From the NCBI GenBank assembly GCA_021785235.1, contig JAJYGB010000049.1, positions 1-6,630 on the forward strand: DNA of 6,630 nt. Reading direction: 5' to 3'. Shown in pieces: positions 1-5,997 of the stretch; within the stretch, counting starts at the first letter, position 1; each line of letters opens with the position of its first letter. Below the pieces are notes generated by a model. That model was not told where the DNA came from. It worked only from the letters and a program-made list of their open reading frames with translations, and did no database searches. The DNA comes from Bacteroidota bacterium. GTDB taxonomy: Bacteria > Bacteroidota > Kryptoniia > Kryptoniales > JAKASW01. The position numbers and the translations under genes are program-made.

Positions 1-382
1 AGTAGTAGTCTCTGACTTTAAAGAAAAAGTCAAAAAAAGGAGCGGATCGCATCGTGAATTCGACTTTATAGCATTTTCGTCCTTTAAAATAGACCGCGGA
101 GGGTGTCTCGATTGTCGCGCTGCCTGCCACTATCGGCCCGTAGTAGATGTCGTAGTTCAGTTTCTCACCCACGTTGAAGGCTTTGTTTACGAAGACGCGT
201 AGCTGGCCCTCGCTCGTGTACGGAGGAGGTGCTTTGCTTGAGTCCGAAGAGTCAGCCGTCCAGGTTGGTCCGCCGAACGATCGGCCGCCTTCTGGCTGAG
301 TGATCGCTGCCCGGGGAGAGACTCCTGGTAATCCCGATATGAGGAACACTAGCGGAGCCAGGATCAACATGCCGACTTTCAT
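1..382 (-). CDS. DUF3108 domain-containing exported protein, partial (C-terminus beyond left edge)
   Basis: The first 127 codons of a protein read leftwards, open to the window edge with no stop. Residues 1-26 look like a Sec signal peptide: MKVG, then a hydrophobic stretch (about 5-19) and a small-residue region ending near RAA. A low-complexity Ser/Pro linker (about 30-58) follows. From about residue 66 the sequence FNVGEKLNYDIYYGPIVAGS, then a Gly-Arg-Lys-Cys-Tyr segment, an F-rich stretch and KVRDYY match the opening of DUF3108 (PF11306), a family of periplasmic or outer-membrane-associated beta-rich proteins with no settled role. The ATG at 382 overlaps the stop of the glycosyltransferase upstream (ATGA), so the two are probably co-translated. 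A second ATG at 370 is possible but would shorten the signal peptide. The assignment rests on motif memory. Envelope location is the firm part, and function is unknown. Confidence 0.75.
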   Translation of the reverse strand, partial: MKVGMLILAPLVFLISGLPGVSPRAAITQPEGGRSFGGPTWTADSSDSSKAPPPYTSEGQLRVFVNKAFNVGEKLNYDIYYGPIVAGSATIETPSAVYFKGRKCYKVEFTMRSAPFFDFFFKVRDYY

Positions 383-1368
383 TCAGCTTTCACCGCTGAA
401 ATTTCCCGGACAGATCGGAGCACATCATCCACGGCTACCTTCGTCAGGTCATCTGACCCGTCCGATGGGGTGAGGATCAACTTTTTTTCGGTGATGGGGG
501 CCCATCTTGTGGGAGTCATTGGTTTATTGTTCGGATATATGCCCACGACTGGCGTGCCCACCGAGGCAGCGAGATGAATCGGGCCGGTGGAGTTTGATAC
601 GAAGGAATCTGAGAGCGAAAGCAGGGCAATGAATTCGCGGATCGAAAACACGCCGGCAGCGTTCCGGCATTTCAGATTGCCATCGGAGACATGACCGCAT
701 AGCTCCTTCTCCGCCGCTGAACCCGTGACGACAACACTAACATCGAGTTCCTTCGCGATTGCACCGGAGAGTTGTCGGAAATTGGCCGGGCTCCAGTTGG
801 CAGCCGAACCCCCGCTGCCTGGATGGACTGTTACGAACCTTTCAATGCCATTCCTGTCAAGAAAGTCCCTCGCGCTCTTCAAGGCCTGATTATCGATAGT
901 GAGCCTGGCTTCAAAGTCTCTTACGCGGCAGCCTATGGCAGCGGCCAGTGTTAGATTGTATTCTGCTTCGCTCTTGACGGAGTCTTTTCTATGCTCGTAG
1001 ACTTTATTATTAAAGAGGAATGAGTACCAGCGGTACGCGGTTCCTACCCGGACCGGTATGCGCGCCAGGAATGCTGCAAGTGCTATACGAAACCGGGGAA
1101 AGAGAAGGAGTATTGCGTCTGCATTTATCTCTTTGAATTTCCTTACGGTGGAGATAAGCGATTCCGAAGGGTCGTAAGTCAATATATCATCAACCGCATG
1201 AAAGGAAGAGACAACTTCTGCGGTATATGGTTGGACCAGTGCGGTAAGTTCTCCGGCCGGGAAGCATTTCTTCAGGGAAGCGAAAACCGGAAGCGACAGC
1301 ACGACATCGCCAATTCTGTCGGTGCGGCTGACGACAATCCTTCTAAATTCACGCAACATTGAAAGCAA
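379..1368 (-). CDS. Glycosyltransferase family 9 protein (ADP-heptose:LPS heptosyltransferase-like)
   Basis: A cytoplasmic or inner-membrane-face GT-B fold glycosyltransferase of the WaaC/WaaF type, which add heptose from ADP-heptose to the LPS inner core. The N-terminal domain opens with RIVVSRTDRIGDVVLSLPVF (11-30). Asp21 sits where GT9 enzymes keep the catalytic aspartate. The C-terminal nucleotide-sugar domain shows VHPGSGGSAANWSP (181-194), VVVTGSAAEKEL (212-223) and the family signature SNSTGPIHLAASVGTPVVGIYP (258-279). At 329 aa it is close to the usual 330-350. Two starts are possible: TTG at 1368 or ATG at 1359, three codons in. Neither has a clear Shine-Dalgarno, and a stop lies just upstream at 1387-1389. 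ATG at 1359 is at least as likely. Its stop overlaps the next gene, making a two-gene minus-strand unit. Family membership is clear. The sugar donor and acceptor cannot be read from sequence, so I give no waa symbol. Confidence 0.92.
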   Translation of the reverse strand: MLSMLREFRRIVVSRTDRIGDVVLSLPVFASLKKCFPAGELTALVQPYTAEVVSSFHAVDDILTYDPSESLISTVRKFKEINADAILLLFPRFRIALAAFLARIPVRVGTAYRWYSFLFNNKVYEHRKDSVKSEAEYNLTLAAAIGCRVRDFEARLTIDNQALKSARDFLDRNGIERFVTVHPGSGGSAANWSPANFRQLSGAIAKELDVSVVVTGSAAEKELCGHVSDGNLKCRNAAGVFSIREFIALLSLSDSFVSNSTGPIHLAASVGTPVVGIYPNNKPMTPTRWAPITEKKLILTPSDGSDDLTKVAVDDVLRSVREISAVKAE

Positions 1369-1398
1369 TATAAGCCGACAACGTACTCATATTCAATT

Positions 1399-1410
1399 TG
1401 CATGAATGCA
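1399..1410. repeat. Short inverted repeat TGCATGAATGCA in the divergent region
   Basis: Perfect 5-base arms (TGCAT and ATGCA) around a 2-base centre, located between the two divergent transcription units where an operator for a dimeric regulator could sit. Arms this short arise easily by chance, and no second copy was seen in the window, so a regulatory role is only a suggestion. Confidence 0.25.
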
Positions 1411-1475
1411 GGGCTAACACGCTGCTATCCATGGCTTTATCTTAAATGCCGGATTGCGTATTATAGCTTAAAGTT

Positions 1476-1482
1476 GAGGAGG
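1476..1482 (+). promoter_or_regulatory. Strong Shine-Dalgarno (GAGGAGG) upstream of xseA
   Basis: GAGGAGG is the best ribosome-binding sequence in the window. It lies five bases before a TTG codon at 1488-1490. It cannot serve the annotated xseA frame directly, because that frame has a TGA at 1489-1491 and its first ATG is at 1540. The ribosome loaded here would translate the 26-codon ORF at 1488-1568. Confidence 0.6.
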
Positions 1483-1487
1483 TTAAT

Positions 1488-1568
1488 TTGACGTCGTCTG
1501 ATATCCCGGTGTGGAACGGTACCGGTTGTCGATTTCTGCATGTCGTGGCAGCGGGAAAGGCAGTGTAG
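1488..1568 (+). CDS. Putative 26-aa leader peptide upstream of and overlapping xseA
   Basis: A TTG-initiated ORF of 26 codons that begins MTSSDIPVWNGTG and ends AAGKAV, stopping with TAG at 1566-1568. Its support is positional: a near-perfect Shine-Dalgarno at the right distance. Its stop also ends one base before a TTG (1570-1572) in the xseA frame, a layout typical of stop-start translational coupling. It shows no domain, signal peptide or run of one amino acid that would mark a classical attenuator. The alternatives are that it is the true N-terminus of XseA separated by a frameshift, or that it is untranslated and the AGGAGG is coincidental. I do not recognise the peptide. Confidence 0.35.
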   Translation: MTSSDIPVWNGTGCRFLHVVAAGKAV

Positions 1569-2823
1569 TTTGCAGGAAGAGAGTCTGGGTCTGTTCGATC
1601 GTCCGGCAGGTTCGTCTCGGGAGGATAAAGTTCTGAAGGTCAAGGACCTTGCGAGGCTTGCAAGGGAAGTGCTGGAACAGAGCTTCCCATCCGTTGTTGT
1701 TGAAGGTGAAGTTTCTAACTTCAAGCGGCATATGCCTTCCGGTCACCTCTACTTCACGTTGAAAGACGACGAGGCACAGGTCAGAGTAGTAATGTGGCGC
1801 TCGGATGCGGCGCGTGTCAGGTTCGATGTAACCGACGGAATGAAAATCCTCGTGAAGGGAAGGATATCACTCTACGAACCCAGGGGCGACTTCCAGCTTT
1901 ACGCGTTGAACCTCATGCCGGCAGGTCAGGGTGCGCTTCAGCTTGCGTTCGAGCAGCTGAAGAAAAAGCTGGAGGATGAAGGCCTCTTCTCGGAAAAACA
2001 TAAGAAACCGCTCCCTGAATTCCCGTCAAGAATAGGTATCGTTACATCCCTCGAAGGAGCAGCGGTCCGCGACATCATCAGCATCATAAACAGACGCTTT
2101 CCCGCGGTCGAACTGGTTATTTACCCGGTTAAAGTGCAGGGAGATGGAGCTGCTGAAGAAATCTCGAATGCCATTCGCGCCTTCAATAAACTATCTAGCG
2201 TTGATGTTCTTATCGCCGGCAGAGGCGGCGGAAGCCTGGAAGACCTGTGGGCCTTCAATGAAGAGATCGTCGCCCGGGCAATATTCGAAAGCGGCATCCC
2301 TGTGATCAGCGCGGTGGGGCACCAGGTAGATTTCACTATATCGGATTTCGTAGCCGATGTCAGGGCGGCGACTCCTAGCGCCGCGGCAGAGCTGGTCGTT
2401 CCCGATAGGCTCGAAATTGCGGCCGGTATCCAATCGGTTGCCCGCAGCATTGGCCGCGCAATTGGTCAATATCTGGACCGCCTGACGCTCGAACTCGATA
2501 AGCTTAGCCAGCACTACGCACTCCGGCAGCCCATGTCGCTTGTCGATCAGAAGACTCAACTTGTAGATGAGCTGGCGAGGAGACTGGAAAGCGAGAGTTC
2601 TCATTATCTGGAGACTTTAAAACAGAGACTGTCCTCCATAGGTTCACATTTGAACGCGTTAAACCCGACTGCTGTTCTAAGAAGAGGATACGCGATCGTC
2701 GAGAGTTCGCGAGGGATAGTCAGTTCGGTTCAGACCATAGAAACCGGTGAGACCGCCAGTATTCGCCTCCATGATGGGACACTGGATACACAAATAACAG
2801 GAAAGTCGGAAAGACCCGTTTGA
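1540..2823 (+). CDS. xseA: Exodeoxyribonuclease VII large subunit
   Basis: Catalytic subunit of exonuclease VII, a cytoplasmic enzyme of one XseA and several XseB chains that degrades single-stranded DNA from both ends into short oligonucleotides. An N-terminal OB-fold spans about residues 31-128 (VLKVKDLARL, VEGEVSNFKRHMPSGHLYFTLKD). The nuclease domain follows, with D178, R228 in GRGGGSLEDLWAFNEE (227-242), and H261 and D264 in GHQVDFTISDF. These correspond to the E. coli catalytic set D155, R205, H238 and D241. A helical stretch (about 290-370) and the conserved tail LNALNPTAVLRRGYAIV (371-387) close the protein. Its 427 aa is normal for the family. The ATG at 1540 has no Shine-Dalgarno. 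TTG at 1570, giving MQEESLGLFDRPAG, lies nine bases after GGGAAAGG and directly after the leader-ORF stop, and may be the true start. The next gene, xseB, begins one base after the stop. Confidence 0.97.
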   Translation: MSWQRERQCSLQEESLGLFDRPAGSSREDKVLKVKDLARLAREVLEQSFPSVVVEGEVSNFKRHMPSGHLYFTLKDDEAQVRVVMWRSDAARVRFDVTDGMKILVKGRISLYEPRGDFQLYALNLMPAGQGALQLAFEQLKKKLEDEGLFSEKHKKPLPEFPSRIGIVTSLEGAAVRDIISIINRRFPAVELVIYPVKVQGDGAAEEISNAIRAFNKLSSVDVLIAGRGGGSLEDLWAFNEEIVARAIFESGIPVISAVGHQVDFTISDFVADVRAATPSAAAELVVPDRLEIAAGIQSVARSIGRAIGQYLDRLTLELDKLSQHYALRQPMSLVDQKTQLVDELARRLESESSHYLETLKQRLSSIGSHLNALNPTAVLRRGYAIVESSRGIVSSVQTIETGETASIRLHDGTLDTQITGKSERPV

Positions 2824-2824
2824 C

Positions 2825-3067
2825 ATGAGCAAAACCGTTAAGCAAAAAGGAGACCTCACCTTTGAGGAATCACTCAAGAGGTTGGAGGAGATTGTTGAGA
2901 TACTCGAAGAAGGAAATGCCCCGCTCGAAGAGTCGATCAAGCTCTACGAAGAGGGGATGACGCTGGCGAAGTCTTGCATGACGCGGCTGAATGAGGCTAA
3001 ATTGAAATTGAAAAAGATACAGAAGAACGCCGGTGGTACGCTCGAAGAGACAGACATTGAAAACTGA
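2825..3067 (+). CDS. xseB: Exodeoxyribonuclease VII small subunit
   Basis: Small helical subunit that binds the long helical region of XseA and is needed for exonuclease VII activity. The protein is 80 aa, the family size. The core from residue 12 carries the recognisable pattern TFEESLKRLEEIVEILEEGN (12-31), then PLEESIKLYEEGMTLAKSC (33-51), and a lysine-rich third stretch ending LKLKKI (60-65). These are two charged antiparallel helices with an amphipathic tail. The acidic C-terminus (about 73-80) is variable in the family. The ATG lies one base beyond the xseA stop (TGACATG) with only a weak, distant purine tract (GGAAAG). Translation is therefore probably coupled to xseA, which would help set the subunit ratio. 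Adjacent xseA-xseB placement supports both calls. Confidence 0.95.
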   Translation: MSKTVKQKGDLTFEESLKRLEEIVEILEEGNAPLEESIKLYEEGMTLAKSCMTRLNEAKLKLKKIQKNAGGTLEETDIEN

Positions 3068-3078
3068 GTGGAGAATAA

Positions 3079-4992
3079 ATGGAATATAAGTACCTCTATT
3101 CTATAAACTCCCCTGAAGACCTTCGGAAGCTCTCCGTTAATGAGGTCAAGGTACTCGCGCAGGAGATCCGGGAGTTTCTGATAGACACCATATCCCAGAT
3201 CGGCGGGCACCTCGGAGCCAGCCTGGGCTCGGTAGAGCTGACGCTTGCGCTTCACTACGTCTTCAATACTCCGGAAGATCAACTCGTGTGGGACGTCGGC
3301 CACCAGGGATACATCCATAAGATCATTACCGGAAGGCGGGATGTCTTCAGCACAATAAGACAGTTCCACGGAATAAGCGGCTTCCTGAAACGATCGGAGA
3401 GCCCGTACGACGTCTTTGGCGCGGGACACGCCAGCACCTCCATATCCGCGGCGCTGGGTGTCGCTACTGCCCGGGATTTCATGGACGCGAAATTCAAGGT
3501 CGTCGCGGTTATCGGAGACGGGGCCATGACGGGCGGAATGGCGTATGAGGCGATGAACAATGCCGGGTTCCTGAAGAAGAACCTGATAGTGGTCCTGAAC
3601 GACAACCGGATGTCGATAGCGCCGAACGTCTGGTCCATCTCCAACTATTTCAGCAGCTTGACCGTGACGGGGGCCTACAACAAGTTCAAAGCAAACGTCT
3701 GGGATCTCACCGGCAAGCTGGATTCCGTCGGCGACAGGCTGAGGAAAGTAGCGGGACGACTTGAATCCGGCATGAAGGCGATTGTTACACCTGGCATGCT
3801 CTTCGAGGCGCTCGGGTTCAGGTACTTCGGTCCTTTCAACGGGCATAACCTCTCGCAACTCATCACCACCTTCAAAGAGGTCAAGGACCTCAAAGGCCCG
3901 CTGCTCGTACACGTGACGACTGAAAAAGGGAAGGGCTATCTTCCGGCTGAAGAGGACGTTCAGAAACTTCACGGAGTTGCCGCGTTCGACAAGGTCACCG
4001 GCGAGCAATTCAAGAAGGAGGGACCACCCTCTCTAACCAAAGTCTTCGGCGAAGCACTGGTCGAGGTGGCCAGGAAGAATCAGAAGGTTGTGGGCGTCAC
4101 GGCTGCCATGCCCGACGGCACAGGGTTGAATATCCTCCAGAAGGAAATGCCGAATAAATTCTTCGATGTCGGTATCGCCGAACAACACGCGGTGACTTTC
4201 TGCGCAGGGATGGCGACACAGGGTTACATACCGGTGGCGGCGATTTATTCCACTTTCCTTCAGCGGGCATTCGACCAGATTATACATGACGTCGCCATTC
4301 AGCACCTGCACGTTGTCTTCGTCCTTGACCGGGGCGGGCTTGTCGGAGCTGATGGGCCAACACATCATGGGGCTTTCGATCTTACTTATCTCCGCCTCAT
4401 ACCCGGAATGGTTATCATGGCGCCTAAAGACGAGAATGAGCTTCGCGACATGCTCCTGACAGCCGTGAACCACGGCGAAGGTCCTGTCGCCATACGTTAT
4501 CCGAGAGGGAACGCGCTCGGCCTGCCCAAAGAAGAGATGCAGGAAATTCTCATCGGCAAAGGCGAAGTACTCAGGAGCGGGAGCGACGTCGCTATCCTCG
4601 CGGTCGGTCTGATGGTGCAACATGCCATGAAGGCCGCAGATATCCTGCAGCAGGAGGGAATTCGTGCCGAAGTCGTGAACATGCGCTTCGTGAAACCGAT
4701 CGATGCCGGGTTGCTCGAGGACATCGCGGGTAAATTCGATCACATTGTGACGATAGAAGATAATACGATCAAGGGAGGTTTCGGAAGCGCAATCCTCGAG
4801 GCACTTCAGGAAATCGGGAAACCCACACGAGTGTTGACCCTCGGCTTGCCGGATTCATTTGTCGAGCACGGGACACCGCAGCAGCTTTACGAGCTGGTCG
4901 GCCTCCATCCCGAGGGAATCGCGGACAGGGTTATTCATTTCATAAACGTCGAAGGCACTTCCTCGAAGCAGACGGTGCTGGTGAGCAGGTAG
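3079..4992 (+). CDS. dxs: 1-deoxy-D-xylulose-5-phosphate synthase
   Basis: Thiamine-diphosphate enzyme that joins pyruvate and glyceraldehyde 3-phosphate, losing CO2, to form DXP. This is the entry to the MEP isoprenoid pathway and a precursor of thiamine and pyridoxal. Its 637 aa is full length. The N-terminal ThDP-binding domain has GGHLGASLG with H44, VGHQGY with H75, and the metal and diphosphate motif GDGAMTGG (146-153) through LNDNRMSI. D147, N176 and M178 match E. coli D152, N181 and M183. The central pyrimidine-binding domain has VGIAEQH (364-370) with the essential E368, and GADGPTHHGAFD (423-434) with D425 and H429, then YPRG with R476. A transketolase C-terminal domain spans about 495-620. 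ATG at 3079 follows GGAG by five bases. All key residues are present, so the enzyme should be active. It sits 11 bases after xseB. Confidence 0.98.
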   Translation: MEYKYLYSINSPEDLRKLSVNEVKVLAQEIREFLIDTISQIGGHLGASLGSVELTLALHYVFNTPEDQLVWDVGHQGYIHKIITGRRDVFSTIRQFHGISGFLKRSESPYDVFGAGHASTSISAALGVATARDFMDAKFKVVAVIGDGAMTGGMAYEAMNNAGFLKKNLIVVLNDNRMSIAPNVWSISNYFSSLTVTGAYNKFKANVWDLTGKLDSVGDRLRKVAGRLESGMKAIVTPGMLFEALGFRYFGPFNGHNLSQLITTFKEVKDLKGPLLVHVTTEKGKGYLPAEEDVQKLHGVAAFDKVTGEQFKKEGPPSLTKVFGEALVEVARKNQKVVGVTAAMPDGTGLNILQKEMPNKFFDVGIAEQHAVTFCAGMATQGYIPVAAIYSTFLQRAFDQIIHDVAIQHLHVVFVLDRGGLVGADGPTHHGAFDLTYLRLIPGMVIMAPKDENELRDMLLTAVNHGEGPVAIRYPRGNALGLPKEEMQEILIGKGEVLRSGSDVAILAVGLMVQHAMKAADILQQEGIRAEVVNMRFVKPIDAGLLEDIAGKFDHIVTIEDNTIKGGFGSAILEALQEIGKPTRVLTLGLPDSFVEHGTPQQLYELVGLHPEGIADRVIHFINVEGTSSKQTVLVSR

Positions 4993-4995
4993 ATA

Positions 4996-5997
4996 ATGGA
5001 CGACATCAGACTTGGTGTTATTGGCGGCGGCGCGATAGCTCAGGTAATACACCTGCCGCTCCTTAAGAAGATCAGTGGGGTGAAGGTTGTTGCCCTCTCG
5101 GAGCAGGACAACCAGAAGCTGCAGACGCTCGGGAAGCAGCATGGTATCGCAAAGCTGTATCACTCCGCCGAGGAATTACTGAACGATCCGAATGTTGACG
5201 TGGTCGATGTATGTACTTCGACTGACAGTCACTTCGACATCGCGGTGGCCGCGCTCAACGCGGGGAAAAATGTCCTGATTGAAAAACCTCCGACTGTCAA
5301 TCACGAACAGTGCGAAGCCCTCGCGAAGCTCGCCGATGAGAAAGGGAAGGCGGTCCTCGCCGCGATGAACAACCGGTTTAGAGCAGATTTCATGATGCTC
5401 AAGAGCTACGTGAGCGACAAACAGCTCGGCGAAGTCTTCTACATAAACGCGGCGTGGCACAAGCAGGAGCCGAGCACCAAAATGCACCTGGACTCGAGGT
5501 CCCAGCAGAGGCAGGGCGTCATGCTCGATCTTGGCGTGGTACTAATAGACCTTTCTCTCTGGCTCCTTAATTTTCCGGAGATCAGCGCTGTTAACGCCGC
5601 GTTCTTTAGCCGGAAGTACAAGAAAGTCGAAGACACCGCGCTCGTCACTATGCGTACTGAAAAAGGGGGAATGATTCGGATGGATGCGAGCTGGGGGCTT
5701 CAGCAGCCGGAGGAGAGTTTTAGATTCGAAGTGTACGGAACCGAAGGAACCGCCACCCTAAGCCCGCTTATCCTTCATCGAAAAGTAAAAGACGAACTTG
5801 TGAGCCTGACCCCTGTTCAGAATTCGAGGTTCGAGAACGTCTTCAAGCGCAGTTACGAGACTGAACTGACCAATTTCGTAAGGTTCCTGAAGGGCGTCAA
5901 GTCGGACATGCCGACGATTAGCCAGATGTGCAAGGTTATGAAGGTAGTGGACGCATCCTATACTTCGGCGAAGCGCGAGAACGCCCTGAGGCTGTAA
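4996..5997 (+). CDS. Gfo/Idh/MocA family NAD(P)-dependent oxidoreductase, substrate unknown
   Basis: A cytoplasmic sugar- or polyol-type dehydrogenase fold of 333 aa, normal for the family. The N-terminal Rossmann domain has RLGVIGGGAIAQVIHLPLL (5-23) with the GxGxxA-type dinucleotide loop, then VDVVDVCTSTDSH (67-79) and the signature EKP (96-98), whose K97 is the usual catalytic lysine. The C-terminal alpha/beta domain contains MLDLGVVLIDLSLWLL (176-191). D178 is kept, but the position four residues on, commonly a catalytic histidine (for example D172 and H176 in Bacillus subtilis inositol dehydrogenase), is V182. That may mean a different substrate or altered chemistry. The start ATG follows AGG by six bases and lies three bases beyond the dxs stop. 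Its stop shares one base with the next ATG. Operon position does not reveal the substrate. Confidence 0.93.
   Translation: MDDIRLGVIGGGAIAQVIHLPLLKKISGVKVVALSEQDNQKLQTLGKQHGIAKLYHSAEELLNDPNVDVVDVCTSTDSHFDIAVAALNAGKNVLIEKPPTVNHEQCEALAKLADEKGKAVLAAMNNRFRADFMMLKSYVSDKQLGEVFYINAAWHKQEPSTKMHLDSRSQQRQGVMLDLGVVLIDLSLWLLNFPEISAVNAAFFSRKYKKVEDTALVTMRTEKGGMIRMDASWGLQQPEESFRFEVYGTEGTATLSPLILHRKVKDELVSLTPVQNSRFENVFKRSYETELTNFVRFLKGVKSDMPTISQMCKVMKVVDASYTSAKRENALRL

Larger units (their letters stand above)
1369..1487. promoter_or_regulatory. Divergent intergenic region between the GT9 and xseA units
   Basis: This gap must hold the signals for both directions unless transcription reads in from outside. 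On the plus strand TATTAT at 1459-1464 is a fair -10 element, but the hexamer 18 bases upstream (CTTTAT, 1435-1440) is a poor -35. On the minus strand GAATAT preceded at 17 bases by TTAGCC is only a half-match to a sigma-70 promoter. If the organism belongs to the Bacteroidota group, its promoters may not follow the E. coli consensus, so these calls are tentative. A 12-base inverted repeat, TGCAT-GA-ATGCA (1399-1410), lies in the middle. Confidence 0.4.

Noticed and set aside
20..40. A-rich tract with A7 at 32-38, considered as a slippage site or terminator tail
   Set aside because: On the minus strand it encodes the Phe-rich segment of the DUF3108 protein in an unbroken frame. No hairpin precedes it.
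2121..2604. Two overlapping minus-strand frames opposite xseA
   Set aside because: Both are antisense to conserved catalytic segments of xseA, differ in frame and show no protein family features.
1637..3890. The 13-base near-palindrome AGGTCAAGGACCT occurs at 1637-1649 and 3878-3890
   Set aside because: Both copies encode the same short peptide VKDL with common codons, inside xseA and dxs. A repeated 13-mer is not surprising in a window this size, so I do not call it a repeat element or binding site.
2944..4008. Long open frame (354 codons) on the minus strand opposite xseB and dxs
   Set aside because: It lies wholly opposite two well-conserved genes, has no recognisable motif, and its openness follows from the codon usage of dxs on the other strand.
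4033..4743. 236-codon minus-strand frame opposite the 3' half of dxs
   Set aside because: A shadow of dxs in the antisense register, with no domain or plausible start context.
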